The position numbers were made by a program, and so were the translations under genes. Shown here in pieces: positions 52,350 through 61,490 of a stretch of DNA of 64,000 nt. The notes below the pieces were generated by a model. The model was given only the letters and a program-made list of their open reading frames with translations. It ran no database searches and was not told the origin of the DNA. Source of the DNA: Bacteroidaceae bacterium (lineage in GTDB: Bacteria > Bacteroidota > Bacteroidia > Bacteroidales > Bacteroidaceae); assembly GCA_017555875.1 (NCBI GenBank), contig JAFZFN010000002.1, forward strand, positions 46,996 through 110,995, written 5' to 3'. Each line of letters opens with the position of its first letter. The stretch's first letter is position 1.

Positions 52350-53843
52350 TTACTCTTCGCTGGCGAGTTCTACGGCATAATTGGCACGTCGGCCTGAGGG
52401 GTAGTAGCCCGAGATAAAGAGGACGCGCTCAGGCGACTGGTTGGCCTCGGTGAGCACTTCGGCAAGGTCCTCCTCGCTGGTAATCTTGGCACCGTTGACC
52501 TTGAGGATGATGAAGCCTCGTTTGATGCCTGCCTCGGCAAACTTGCCACGCTCGACGCCGGTGACCTCGAGGCCATAACTCACGCCCAGGTGGCGCTTCA
52601 TGTCGTCGCTGATGGGGGTGAAGGCGGCGCCGAGCATCGAGAGGTCAAACTTCTTGATCACCTCGGTGTTGCCCTGCATGTTCTTGAGGGTCACGGTGAG
52701 TGTCTTCTCCCTCTTGTCGCGTATGATGGTGACCTCGACTTTGTCGCCAGGGCGATGAGTGGCGAGGCTCTCCTGTAATTCGGCCATGTTGTGTACTTTC
52801 TTACCGGCTATCTTGACGATGACATCACCTGCCTTGATGCCTGCTGCCTGAGCTCCACTGCCCTCGGAGACGGTGGCCACGTAGACACCCTCTACGGTAC
52901 CGAGGTCCTTGTCTTTGGTGCGCTCGTCTCCCAAGTCGTGTCCGCTGATGCCGAGGATGGCGCGTTGTACGGTGCCAAACTCCTTGAGGTCACCCACGAC
53001 CTTGGTCATGATGCTGGTGGGGATAGCAAAGCCATAGCCAGCATAGGCTCCTGTGGGTGATGAAAGCACGGCATTGATGCCTACTAATTCTCCACGGGCA
53101 TTGACGAGGGCGCCTCCGCTATTGCCTTGGTTTATGGCGGCATCGGTTTGGATGAATGATTCGATGCCTCCGTTATAGACACCCAAGGAGCGTGCCTTGG
53201 CACTGACGATACCTGCCGTGACGGTGGAGGTGAGATTGAAAGGGTTGCCCACGGCAAGCACCCACTCGCCTACCTTGAGAGCGTCGGAGTTGCCTATAGG
53301 AAGGGTGGGGAGGTCGTCGCCCTCGATCTTGATGAGCGCTAGGTCGGTGCTAGGGTCGGTGCCGATGAGGCGGCCCTTATATTCGCGGTTGTCATTGAGT
53401 TTGACGTCAATCTCGTCGGCCCCGTCGATGACGTGGTTGTTGGTGACAATGTATCCATCCTTAGAGATGATGACTCCCGAGCCGAAGCCTACACGGGGCT
53501 GTGTGCGCACCTGTTGCTGGCGGCCTGTACCATCGCCGAAGAAGAAATCGAAGAGGTCGGGCATCTGCTGGATAGTCTGTGTGCGGCCTAGCTGGGTGGA
53601 CTTGATGTGTACGACGGCATGTATGGAGCGCTCGGCCGCCTCGGTGAGGTCGATGGGCTGGGCGGCCTTGTTGTCAAATAGGGCTGTGGGCATGGCAAAT
53701 CCGCTGTCTTGCTGCACGATTATGGTGCTTTCCTGGGCGGTGTGCTTGTCTATCAAGGCATACGTAGTGAAGCCTGCTACGAGGGCGCTGCCCAACATCA
53801 AGGCTGAATATCCGAAGAACTTTCTGATTGTTGTTTTCATCAT
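52350..53843 (-). CDS. degP: Do-family periplasmic serine protease HtrA/DegP
   Basis: 497 residues. N-terminal signal anchor (about 9-30, FFGYSALMLGSALVAGFTTYAL). Trypsin-like domain with complete triad: H137 (IVTNNHVIDGADE), D167 (DPSTDLALIKI) and S242 (INQGNSGGALVN). Two PDZ domains (about 290-375 and 395-485). The protease refolds or digests damaged envelope proteins. rpoD follows on the same strand after about 200 bases, a conserved neighbour pair in Bacteroides. The initiating Met could be residue 1 or 2 (MMKTTIRK). Consistent with the other envelope-stress genes here (RseP, RprXY, OmpH). Confidence 0.94.
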   Translation of the reverse strand: MMKTTIRKFFGYSALMLGSALVAGFTTYALIDKHTAQESTIIVQQDSGFAMPTALFDNKAAQPIDLTEAAERSIHAVVHIKSTQLGRTQTIQQMPDLFDFFFGDGTGRQQQVRTQPRVGFGSGVIISKDGYIVTNNHVIDGADEIDVKLNDNREYKGRLIGTDPSTDLALIKIEGDDLPTLPIGNSDALKVGEWVLAVGNPFNLTSTVTAGIVSAKARSLGVYNGGIESFIQTDAAINQGNSGGALVNARGELVGINAVLSSPTGAYAGYGFAIPTSIMTKVVGDLKEFGTVQRAILGISGHDLGDERTKDKDLGTVEGVYVATVSEGSGAQAAGIKAGDVIVKIAGKKVHNMAELQESLATHRPGDKVEVTIIRDKREKTLTVTLKNMQGNTEVIKKFDLSMLGAAFTPISDDMKRHLGVSYGLEVTGVERGKFAEAGIKRGFIILKVNGAKITSEEDLAEVLTEANQSPERVLFISGYYPSGRRANYAVELASEE

Positions 53844-54050
53844 TGTATGGGTTGTTTGGGTTGGTCTTTATTTTTTTGCTTTGCTGATGGTCGGGAATGC
53901 GTGTCCCTTATCATTTTGGATGCGAAGATAATGTATATATCGGTAAGTTATATCAATCGGGGGCAATTATTTACAACAAATTAACATGAGAACCGCGTTG
54001 TTAACGGATTTTTGCTTGTCTTATCGTACTCAGTGAAAACCAAAATAGAT

Positions 54051-54081
54051 TTTGTTTTTCGCTCGCTTATTCGTACCTTTG
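54051..54081 (+). promoter_or_regulatory. Promoter of the GH110 gene
   Basis: TTTG (54051-54054), 19 bases, TACCTTTG (54074-54081) then CACC. The ATG follows at 54106, so the leader is only about 20 bases. Confidence 0.78.
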
Positions 54082-54105
54082 CACCCTAATATATATTATA
54101 TAGGT

Positions 54106-55977
54106 ATGAAGACTCGTTTTTTATCGTTGTGTATGTGTCTTCTCGTTGCCGTGGGTTTGCGTGCTGAGAAGGTGTATGATGTGGCTTATTATGGCATATT
54201 CCCCAATACGGATGCCGATGTGGCAGGATTGGTGGAGCAGATGCTCGCTAAGGTCAAGGCTGAGGCTGCTGGCAAGGCGGTGACCATTCGTTTTGCGCCC
54301 GGTAGGTATGATTTCTATCCAGGGAATGCTGCCCACAGAGAATATTACATTTCAAACCATGATCAGCATAAGGAACGTGCGGTGGGTATCGCCATTGAAG
54401 GTTACCAGGGACTCACTATCGAGGGCAACGGGGCCGACTTTGTCTTCCATGGCCGTATGCTCCCCGTGAGCGTGGTAGGTACGGAGCGTTGTACGCTGCG
54501 GAACTTTAGCATCGACTTTGCTACCCCTCATATTGCACAAGCTGAGGTTGTGCAGAACGACCCCGAGCAGGGCATTACCTTCCGCGTGGCACCTTGGGTC
54601 AATGCCCGTGTCACCGAGAATGGTGGCTTTGAGCACACAAGTGAGGAATGGGGCATGCGTCCAGGGTGGGGTATCGCCTTTGACCCCGTGACACGACGCA
54701 TTATCTACAAGACGGGTGATATAGGCACTCCTGTGCATCAGGTGCAGCAGATAGATGAGCGCACCTTCCTTGCACCAGCATGGAGGGATAGCCGCTTGCC
54801 CGAGGGTACCATCGTGGCCATGCGTACTTATGAGCGTCCCTCGCCAGGCATCTTCGTGAGCCATGCCAAGGATACGCGTTTGGAGAATGTCAAGGTGCAC
54901 TATGCCGAGGGCATGGGGCTCTTGGCGCAGATGAGCGAGGATGTCACACTCGACGGTTTCTCGGTGTGTCTCCGTGGCGATGATGACCCACGCTACTTTA
55001 CCACACAGGCCGACGCGACCCATTTCTCGGGATGCAAGGGCAAGATACATTCAGTGAACGGACTCTATGAGGCGATGATGGACGATGCCATCAATGTACA
55101 CGGCACCTATCTCAAGGTGGTGGAACGCATCGACGACCACACCGTGAAAGGACGTTACATGCATGGTCAGGCATGGGGCTTCGATTGGGGCTACGTGGGT
55201 GACGAAGTGCAGTTCGTGCGTTCCAATACGATGGAGCTCGTGTCTCGTGAGAAGAACGAAATTTTTGTAACAAAGATAGAGAATATCAGTATTGCAGACC
55301 AGCAGTCATCCCTTGGGGAGAACGTGCCGGGCTACTCTCATGGTGCCAAGGAATTTGTCATCCGCTTTACCGATGCTCTGCCTGCTGAGATCAGCGAGGC
55401 TGATGGCTATGGCATCGAGAATCTTACCTGGACCCCCGAGGTGTATTTCGCCGGTAATACCATCCGTAATAATCGCGCTCGTGGCACCCTCTTCAGTACA
55501 CCCAGGCGCACCGTTGTTGAGGATAACCTCTTCGACCACACCTCAGGTACAGCCATCCTCCTCTGTGGCGACTGCAATGGTTGGTATGAGACAGGGGCAT
55601 GTCGTGACGTGACCATCCGTCGCAACCGCTTTGTGAACGCCCTCACCTGTATGTTCCAGTTTACTAATGCCGTCATCAGTATCTATCCCGAGATACCCAA
55701 TCTCAACGCCCAAAAGGCCTACTTCCATGGCGGCAAGAAGAACGCGATACGCATCGTGAACAATGAGTTTGAGACCTTCGACCATCCGCTCCTCTATGCT
55801 AAGTCCGTCGACGGACTCCTTTGGAAAGACAACACCGTTCGTCACAACGAGGACTACGCTCCTTTCCATTGGAATAATAGTAGTGTGCTCCTTGAGCGTG
55901 CCTCGAACGTGAAGATAGAGAATGCCTTCTATGATTGCGGTAACGAGCTCAAGCAGGTGAAGTTGATGTTGGAGTAA
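54106..55977 (+). CDS. Secreted GH110 alpha-1,3-galactosidase
   Basis: 623 residues from 54106, where MKTRFLSLCMCLLVAVGLRA is a signal peptide; an in-frame Met 18 codons upstream sits inside the promoter. A right-handed parallel beta-helix fold is indicated by repeated short strands with Asn/Gly turns (GLTIEGNGADFVFHGR, RCTLRNFSIDF, VYFAGNTIRNNRARG, VRHNEDYAPFHW). I recognise the family from EYYISNHDQHKERAVG and MMDDAINVHGTYLKVVER, features of GH110 from Bacteroides, which release alpha-1,3-linked galactose from blood-group B antigen or linear Gal-alpha-1,3-Gal. Whether it is the branched-specific (A) or broad (B) type cannot be read. Together with the GH29 fucosidase at 3834 it suits host mucin glycans. 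Confidence 0.85.
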   Translation: MKTRFLSLCMCLLVAVGLRAEKVYDVAYYGIFPNTDADVAGLVEQMLAKVKAEAAGKAVTIRFAPGRYDFYPGNAAHREYYISNHDQHKERAVGIAIEGYQGLTIEGNGADFVFHGRMLPVSVVGTERCTLRNFSIDFATPHIAQAEVVQNDPEQGITFRVAPWVNARVTENGGFEHTSEEWGMRPGWGIAFDPVTRRIIYKTGDIGTPVHQVQQIDERTFLAPAWRDSRLPEGTIVAMRTYERPSPGIFVSHAKDTRLENVKVHYAEGMGLLAQMSEDVTLDGFSVCLRGDDDPRYFTTQADATHFSGCKGKIHSVNGLYEAMMDDAINVHGTYLKVVERIDDHTVKGRYMHGQAWGFDWGYVGDEVQFVRSNTMELVSREKNEIFVTKIENISIADQQSSLGENVPGYSHGAKEFVIRFTDALPAEISEADGYGIENLTWTPEVYFAGNTIRNNRARGTLFSTPRRTVVEDNLFDHTSGTAILLCGDCNGWYETGACRDVTIRRNRFVNALTCMFQFTNAVISIYPEIPNLNAQKAYFHGGKKNAIRIVNNEFETFDHPLLYAKSVDGLLWKDNTVRHNEDYAPFHWNNSSVLLERASNVKIENAFYDCGNELKQVKLMLE

Positions 55978-56008
55978 GGCTTACTCCTAAACTCCTAAAA
56001 ATAATATA

Positions 56009-57448
56009 ATGGCAAGAAAGAAGAAAGAGCTCCCCTTGTTGGAGCAAATAACGATAACAGACGTGGCGGCAGAAGGCAAGGCCTTGGCGCGTGTGAATGA
56101 TATGGTAGTCTTTGTGCCCTACGTGGTGCCAGGCGACGTTGTAGACCTCCAAGTGAAGCGCAAGAAGCATAGCTATGCCGAGGCCGTAGCGGTGAAGTTT
56201 CATGAACACTCACCTCTGCGCAGCGAACCATTCTGCAAGCATTTCGGTGTGTGCGGAGGATGCAAATGGCAGTGTCTCAAGTACGAGGATCAGCTCCGCT
56301 ACAAGCAGAAGCAGGTGACCGACAACCTTGTACGCATAGGTAAGATAGAACTGCCTGAGATATCGCCCATACTCGGTTCTGAACTGACCGAGCGTTACCG
56401 AAACAAGCTGGAGTTTACCTTCAGCAATAAGCGTTGGCTCACACAAGAAGAGGTGGAAAAGGACTTCAAGTACGACCAGATGAATGCTGTAGGCTTCCAC
56501 ATCCCCGGAGCTTTTGACAAGGTGCTCGCTATAGATGAGTGTCACCTCATGGACGACATTTGCAACCGTATCCGTAATGGTGTGCGCGACTATGCCTATG
56601 AGCAGGGACTCACCTTCTTCGACCTTCGTTCGCAGGAAGGCATGCTTCGCAACATGATGATACGTATAGCTGAGGATGAGAACGATCGTAGCATTAAGGG
56701 CTTGATGGTGGTGATGCAGTTCAAGATTGTAGCACCCGAGGAGGAGGTACAGATGAAGCAGCTCTTACAGTTTATGGTCGATACGTGGCCCGAGATCACC
56801 TCGCTCATCTATGTCATCAACAACAAGTGTAACGACACCATCGGAGACCTTCCCATCCACGTCTTCAAGGGAGACGACCACATTATCGAGGAGATGGAGG
56901 GACTTAAGTTTAAGGTAGGCCCTAAGTCGTTTTATCAGACTAATAGCCGCCAAGCCTACAACCTATACAAGGTTGCACGTGAGTTTGCTGGCCTCACGGG
57001 CGACGAACTCGTCTACGACCTCTATACAGGCACTGGCACCATCGCCAACTTTGTGTCGCGCAAGGCACGTCAGGTTATCGGTATCGAGTATGTGCCAGAA
57101 GCCATCGAGGATGCCAAAGTCAACTCGGCCATCAACGGCATCGACAACACGCTTTTCTTCGCCGGCGACATGAAGGATATTCTTAACCAAGAGTTTATCA
57201 ACCAGTATGGTCGTCCCGATGTCATTATCACCGACCCTCCTCGTGCTGGTATGCACAACGATGTCATTGACACCATTCTCTTTGCCGAGCCCAGACGCAT
57301 CGTCTACGTGAGCTGCAACCCTGCGACGCAGGCCAGAGACCTCAGCTTGCTCGACGTGAAGTATCGTGTTACTCGAGTGCAACCCGTGGACATGTTCCCT
57401 CACACTCATCACGTGGAGAATGTCGTGTTGCTGGAATTGAAAAACTAA
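56009..57448 (+). CDS. rlmD: 23S rRNA (uracil-C5)-methyltransferase RlmD/RlmCD type
   Basis: 479 residues. TRAM domain (about 7-66), iron-sulfur cluster cysteines in EPFCKHFGVCGGCKWQ (C76, C82, C85, with a distal cysteine later), SAM-binding VYDLYTGTGTIANF, and the catalytic Cys in IVYVSCNPATQARDL near the C-terminus. Methylates uridines of 23S rRNA (U1939-type). Enzyme specificity between RlmD and the dual RlmCD is not settled by sequence. Gene follows GH110 by 31 bases and precedes a DUF4924 gene by 19 bases, so a transcript continuing to prfC is plausible. Confidence 0.92.
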   Translation: MARKKKELPLLEQITITDVAAEGKALARVNDMVVFVPYVVPGDVVDLQVKRKKHSYAEAVAVKFHEHSPLRSEPFCKHFGVCGGCKWQCLKYEDQLRYKQKQVTDNLVRIGKIELPEISPILGSELTERYRNKLEFTFSNKRWLTQEEVEKDFKYDQMNAVGFHIPGAFDKVLAIDECHLMDDICNRIRNGVRDYAYEQGLTFFDLRSQEGMLRNMMIRIAEDENDRSIKGLMVVMQFKIVAPEEEVQMKQLLQFMVDTWPEITSLIYVINNKCNDTIGDLPIHVFKGDDHIIEEMEGLKFKVGPKSFYQTNSRQAYNLYKVAREFAGLTGDELVYDLYTGTGTIANFVSRKARQVIGIEYVPEAIEDAKVNSAINGIDNTLFFAGDMKDILNQEFINQYGRPDVIITDPPRAGMHNDVIDTILFAEPRRIVYVSCNPATQARDLSLLDVKYRVTRVQPVDMFPHTHHVENVVLLELKN

Positions 57449-57467
57449 GGTCGTAAAGAATAAGCAA

Positions 57468-58013
57468 ATGTTTATAGCAAAAAAACTGCGCGAGGCGAGC
57501 ATCTCCGAATATCTGCTCTACATGTGGCAAGTAGAGGATTTGATACGTGCCAATGGATGCGATATTGAGAGGATGGAGCAAGCGGTGGTGGCTGCATATC
57601 AGCTTCCCGCGGAGCAACATCGTGAACTTACCGAGTGGTATGCTAACCTCGTGGAGATGATGCGTCTCGAAGGGGTGGAGCAGAGCGGACACTTGCAGAT
57701 CAATAAGAACATCATTATCGCACTTACCGATTTGCATATCCGACTCATGCACTCGTCGAAGTTCCCCTTTTATCAAGCTGCCTACTATAAGGCGCTGCCC
57801 TTCATCGTGGAGCTTCGCGCCAAGGGCGGACAAGACAAGACCGAATTGGAAAACTGCTTTGACGCACTCTACGGCATGTGGATGCTGCGTCTGCAACACA
57901 AGGAGGTGGGTAAGGAGACGACGGCCGCTTTGGCAGACATCGTGAGATTTATTGGTTTGCTCTCTGACTACTATGCCAAGGAACGCGCAGGTGAATTGGA
58001 TCTTGAGGAGTAA
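57468..58013 (+). CDS. DUF4924-family protein
   Basis: 181 residues, all-helical by appearance, starting MFIAKKLREASISEYLLYMW. A conserved run LTDLHIRLMHSSKFPFYQAA occurs near 80-100. No signal peptide, no transmembrane helix. A Bacteroidetes-specific family found near rlmD and prfC in other genomes; function unknown. Context suggests translation or ribosome quality, as inference only. Confidence 0.82.
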   Translation: MFIAKKLREASISEYLLYMWQVEDLIRANGCDIERMEQAVVAAYQLPAEQHRELTEWYANLVEMMRLEGVEQSGHLQINKNIIIALTDLHIRLMHSSKFPFYQAAYYKALPFIVELRAKGGQDKTELENCFDALYGMWMLRLQHKEVGKETTAALADIVRFIGLLSDYYAKERAGELDLEE

Positions 58014-58094
58014 AGCGAAGAGGATATAACGACGAAAAACGAAGATAATAACCCTCGGAGGCCCTCCGTAATAAATAAGAATAATAAGTATAAC

Positions 58095-59660
58095 ATGAAC
58101 GAAATAGAAAGAAGACGTACGTTTGCGATTATCTCGCACCCCGACGCAGGTAAGACAACCTTGACCGAGAAACTCCTCCTCTTTGGAGGACAGATTCAGG
58201 TGGCTGGCGCCGTGAAGTCAAACAAAATCAAGAAGACTGCCACATCGGACTGGATGGAGATAGAGAAACAACGAGGTATCTCTGTCACAACCTCAGTAAT
58301 GGAGTTCGACTATAAGGACTATAAGGTAAACATTCTCGACACTCCTGGTCACCAAGACTTTGCCGAGGATACTTTCCGCACACTCACTGCCGTAGATAGT
58401 GTAATCATCGTGGTCGACAGTGCCAAAGGTGTGGAGACACAGACACGAAAACTCATGGAGGTGTGCCGCATGCGCAACACACCTGTTATCATCTACGTCA
58501 ACAAGATGGATCGCGAGGGGCGCGACCCCTTCGAATTGCTTGATGAATTGGAGGACGAACTCAAGATTAGCGTGCTCCCCCTGAGCTGGCCTATCGAGCA
58601 GGGTGCACGATTCAAGGGCGTATATAACCGCTACGAGCAGAAGTTCGACCTCTACACACCTAGCAAACAGGTTGTGACTGAAAAGAAGGAAATTGATATC
58701 AATAGCACTGAGCTGGAAGAGAATATCGGTGTGGCACAAGCCGAGAAGCTTCGTGCTGACCTCGAACTCATCGAGGGCGTATACCCCGAGTTCGATGTTG
58801 AGGATTACCTCTCTGCTGCCGTGGCGCCCGTGTTTTTTGGTTCGGCACTGAACAACTTCGGTGTGAAGGAGTTGCTTGACTGCTTTGTCGAGATAGCCCC
58901 CAGCCCACGTCCCACACCTGCACTCGAGCGCGAGGTGGTGCCTGCTGAGGAGAAGTTCACAGGCTTCATCTTCAAGATTACTGCCAACATCGATCCCAAC
59001 CATCGCTCTTGCGTAGCCTTCTGTAAGGTCTGTTCGGGTAAGTTCGTGCGCAATGCCCCCTATCTCCACATCCGCTCGGGTAAGACGATGCGTTTCTCGT
59101 CACCCACCCAGTTTATGGCCCAGCGTAAGAGCACTATCGATGTGGCCTATCCGGGTGACATCATTGGTTTGCCCGACACGGGTAACTTTAAGATTGGCGA
59201 CACGCTCACCGAAGGCGAACTCCTCCACTTTAAGGGCCTCCCTTCATTCTCGCCAGAGATGTTCAAGTACATCGAGAATGCAGATCCCATGAAAACCAAG
59301 CAGCTCAACAAGGGTATCGATCAGCTTATGGGCGAGGGCGTAGCACAGTTGTTCGTAAACCAGTTCAATGGTCGCAAGATCATCGGCACCGTTGGTCAGC
59401 TACAGTTCGAAGTTATCCAGTACCGTCTTGAGAATGAGTACAATGCCAAGTGTCGTTGGGAACCTGTGAGTCTCTACAAGGCCTGCTGGATTGAGAGCGA
59501 CGATCAAGCCGAACTCGAAGCCTTCAAGAAACGCAAGTATCAGTTCATGGCCAAGGATATCGAAGGCCGTGACGTCTTCCTCGCCGATAGTGGCTACGTG
59601 CTGCAGATGGCGCAGATAGACTTCAAGAACATTCGCTTCCACTTCACTAGCGAGTTCTAA
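58095..59660 (+). CDS. prfC: Peptide chain release factor 3
   Basis: 521 residues. GTPase that removes RF1/RF2 from ribosomes after termination. G1 [19 protein letters not shown] (15-33), G2 [12 protein letters not shown]3 [12 protein letters not shown]4 [10 protein letters not shown]; domain II (about 300-390, [18 protein letters not shown]) and a C-terminal domain ([10 protein letters not shown]). Distinguished from EF-G by the [19 protein letters not shown] start and absence of domain IV. An AT-rich 80-base gap separates it from DUF4924, so it may also have its own promoter; a terminator follows. Confidence 0.95.
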   Translation: MNEIERRRTFAIISHPDAGKTTLTEKLLLFGGQIQVAGAVKSNKIKKTATSDWMEIEKQRGISVTTSVMEFDYKDYKVNILDTPGHQDFAEDTFRTLTAVDSVIIVVDSAKGVETQTRKLMEVCRMRNTPVIIYVNKMDREGRDPFELLDELEDELKISVLPLSWPIEQGARFKGVYNRYEQKFDLYTPSKQVVTEKKEIDINSTELEENIGVAQAEKLRADLELIEGVYPEFDVEDYLSAAVAPVFFGSALNNFGVKELLDCFVEIAPSPRPTPALEREVVPAEEKFTGFIFKITANIDPNHRSCVAFCKVCSGKFVRNAPYLHIRSGKTMRFSSPTQFMAQRKSTIDVAYPGDIIGLPDTGNFKIGDTLTEGELLHFKGLPSFSPEMFKYIENADPMKTKQLNKGIDQLMGEGVAQLFVNQFNGRKIIGTVGQLQFEVIQYRLENEYNAKCRWEPVSLYKACWIESDDQAELEAFKKRKYQFMAKDIEGRDVFLADSGYVLQMAQIDFKNIRFHFTSEF

Positions 59661-59688
59661 GAATATAACCTAAGGGCAATATACGAAG

Positions 59689-59726
59689 GCGGGAGGGTGT
59701 ATGGCACATCCTCCCGTCTTTTTTGT
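59689..59726. terminator. Terminator of prfC (and possibly chrA)
   Basis: GGCGGGAGGGTGT / ACATCCTCCCGTC stem (one mismatch) followed by TTTTTTG; convergent with the chromate transporter genes. Confidence 0.8.
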
Positions 59727-59763
59727 GTCTTTATGTTTTGATAAACCTTCTTTAGTAGAGAAC

Positions 59764-60312
59764 TTAATATACTATTAACCCGACTAGGGCACCTATGCCA
59801 ATTACGGAGAAGGGACCTAGCTTCTTCAGGTATAGGGCGAGGAAGGCTACGATGCAGATGACAAAACTTTTCCAATCGATGAAGTTTTCTGGGGTGGCAA
59901 GGCCGAGAGCGGCCGTACCGATGAGTCCCAGCACGGCAGGGCGCAAGCCTGACATCACACCGCGGAAGATAGGATGGTCTTTCCAACGGCTATATACCTT
60001 TGCAAGCAACAACACGATGATGAACGAGGGCAATACCACGGCGAAGGTGGCAGTAAACGAACCGAGCACACTCATAAACTCAGAGGCACCCGACTTGGCC
60101 AGCACTTCGTATCCAATGTAAGTGGCCGAGTTGATACCGATAGGACCTGGTGTCATCTGCGAGATGGCTACAATGTCGGTGAAGGTGGTCTCATCAATCC
60201 AACCATGTATGGTAACCACCTGATTCTGGATGAGCGATAGCATGGCATAGCCACCTCCGATGGTGAACATGCCGATGAGGAAGAAGGTTAGGAATAGTTC
60301 TACGTAGATCAT
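59764..60312 (-). CDS. chrA: Chromate-transporter family protein, second half-size subunit
   Basis: 182 residues, one CHR domain with about five to six hydrophobic segments. Characteristic FFLIGMFTIGGGYAMLSLIQ near the N-terminus, DIVAISQMTPGPIGINSATYIG, then IDWKSFVICIVAFLALYLKK. Half-size ChrA proteins work as pairs with the neighbouring subunit; the start overlaps the upstream partner by 4 bases. Chromate efflux is established for full-length ChrA; for short CHR pairs in anaerobes the substrate is uncertain. Confidence 0.85.
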   Translation of the reverse strand: MIYVELFLTFFLIGMFTIGGGYAMLSLIQNQVVTIHGWIDETTFTDIVAISQMTPGPIGINSATYIGYEVLAKSGASEFMSVLGSFTATFAVVLPSFIIVLLLAKVYSRWKDHPIFRGVMSGLRPAVLGLIGTAALGLATPENFIDWKSFVICIVAFLALYLKKLGPFSVIGIGALVGLIVY

Positions 60313-60851
60313 ACGGCTTTGCGATTATTGTACCAGCTGATGAAGGCGGCAACGACGATGACACATATTAATATATAGATGGGCGATACGCTAAGCAGGC
60401 ACACGAGGGTCATCGATGCTATCCACACAATCCACGACCACCAGCGCATCTTGGTGGCCTTGAGCATATCAATCATGGGTACGCCGATGAGGGCTACGAC
60501 CACGGGACGGATCCCCTTGAAGGCTTTGATGACATAGGGGTTGTCCTTGAAGCTGGTGAAGAAGATGGCCACCAGCAGGATGATGAGGAAGGGGGGCAAG
60601 CAGCTGGCGATAGTGGCTACCACGCTTCCCTTGGTGCCGCGTAGACGATGGCCGGTGAGAATGGATATGTTGACAGCAAAGAGTCCGGGGGCTGTTTGTG
60701 CCAAGGTGATGATGTCGACGAAGTCTTCGTCGTTGAGCCAGCCACGTTGCACGAGCTCGCTCTTGATTGCTGCAATCATGGGGATACCTCCACCGATGGT
60801 GAAGGCGCCAATTTTTGCAAACACAAGAAATATCTGCCAGAGACTTATCAT
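60309..60851 (-). CDS. chrA: Chromate-transporter family protein, first half-size subunit
   Basis: 180 residues, one CHR domain: FLVFAKIGAFTIGGGIPMIA (8-27), FVDIITLAQTAPGLFAVNIS, then LTVCLLSVSPIYILICVI-type helices. Its stop overlaps the start of the second subunit gene by 4 bases, giving stoichiometric production. The two halves are clearly similar in the FTIGGG segment and in the T-A/T-PG motif but differ elsewhere, matching the antiparallel topology of a heterodimer. A TACCTTTGC element near 60879-60888 on the minus strand is a likely promoter. Confidence 0.85.
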   Translation of the reverse strand: MISLWQIFLVFAKIGAFTIGGGIPMIAAIKSELVQRGWLNDEDFVDIITLAQTAPGLFAVNISILTGHRLRGTKGSVVATIASCLPPFLIILLVAIFFTSFKDNPYVIKAFKGIRPVVVALIGVPMIDMLKATKMRWWSWIVWIASMTLVCLLSVSPIYILICVIVVAAFISWYNNRKAV

Positions 60852-60993
60852 AGGTGTTTTCTTCGCTTTTACGGATTCGAGTGCAAAGGTACAACAAGTC
60901 TCGAAAATAAAAAAATAAGGGTGCGTTCCTGCTATTCGTAGATGGTGAAATAGGGGTGAGTAGGAACCAATGACTGTATTTTTCTGTTAAATG

Positions 60994-61025
60994 TTTGGCA
61001 GGTAGAGAAATATTGACTACCTTCG
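60994..61025 (+). promoter_or_regulatory. Promoter of ssrA
   Basis: TTTG (60994-60997), 20 bases, TACCTTCG (61018-61025) then C, about 15 bases before the tmRNA 5' end, a near-ideal Bacteroidales match. Confidence 0.82.
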
Positions 61026-61039
61026 CGGCCACATTCATC

Positions 61040-61436
61040 GGGGTTGACTGGATTTGACAGCGGGCCGAGATGGTATGTAAGCATGCAGTGCGTTGCTTGG
61101 TTAGCACTTAAATATCAATCATGCGAAAGATTAATTGGCGAAAACACTTACGCTCTCGCTGCCTAATCGAAGCACAGTAGATTGGCTTTATTTCGGCACT
61201 AGGTGCTGAAACGAGACATCACCCGAACGCTCTGTTTCCGAAGCTCGTCGAACAGGTGGTGCAGCAAAGTCGGAGATAGCCCCTGGCGGCCTCGCGTCGT
61301 GGGCGAAACTTTAGAGGATAAGGCGCAAGTTGGTGGCTTTGGTCTTGCTTGCGCACGAAAACCGAAGGCAAAGATAAGCATGTAGAAAGCATATGATTTC
61401 CTCGTTTGGACGAGGGTTCGATTCCCTCCAGCTCCA
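61040..61436 (+). ncRNA. ssrA: Transfer-messenger RNA
   Basis: About 397 bases. The 5' end GGGGTTGACTGGATTTGACAG and the 3' end GGACGAGGGTTCGATTCCCTCC form the tRNA-like half: acceptor GGGGTTG (61040-61046) pairs with CAGCTCC (61429-61435) and the T-loop GGTTCGATTCC is perfect. The tag reading frame ends GGC GAA AAC ACT TAC GCT CTC GCT GCC TAA (61137-61166), that is GENTYALAA-stop, a Bacteroidales-type degradation tag. CCA is not encoded (A then CTCC follows), so the cca product must add it. It rescues ribosomes stalled on broken mRNAs. The resume codon is taken as GGC by analogy. Confidence 0.95.
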
Positions 61437-61440
61437 CTCC

Positions 61441-61490
61441 GTAATAAACAAGTAAAGGATGGCAATTGCCATCCTTTACTTGTTTATTAC
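61441..61490. terminator. Perfect 50-base palindromic terminator after ssrA
   Basis: Arms of 25 bases beginning GTAATAAACAAGTAAAGGAT are fully complementary with no loop or mismatch; it lies 4 bases after the tmRNA end and touches the stop codon of the convergent kinase gene (61491). T-rich at the ends, so it can terminate both. Confidence 0.9.

Noticed and set aside
59764..60851. chrA halves as a frameshifted single gene
   Set aside because: Each half has its own start and complete CHR domain, with a 4-base overlap; two-gene CHR pairs are a known arrangement.
61411..61431. tRNA T-arm GGTTCGATTCC as a tRNA gene
   Set aside because: It is the tRNA-like end of tmRNA; no anticodon arm precedes it. 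No other T-arm signature was seen in the window.
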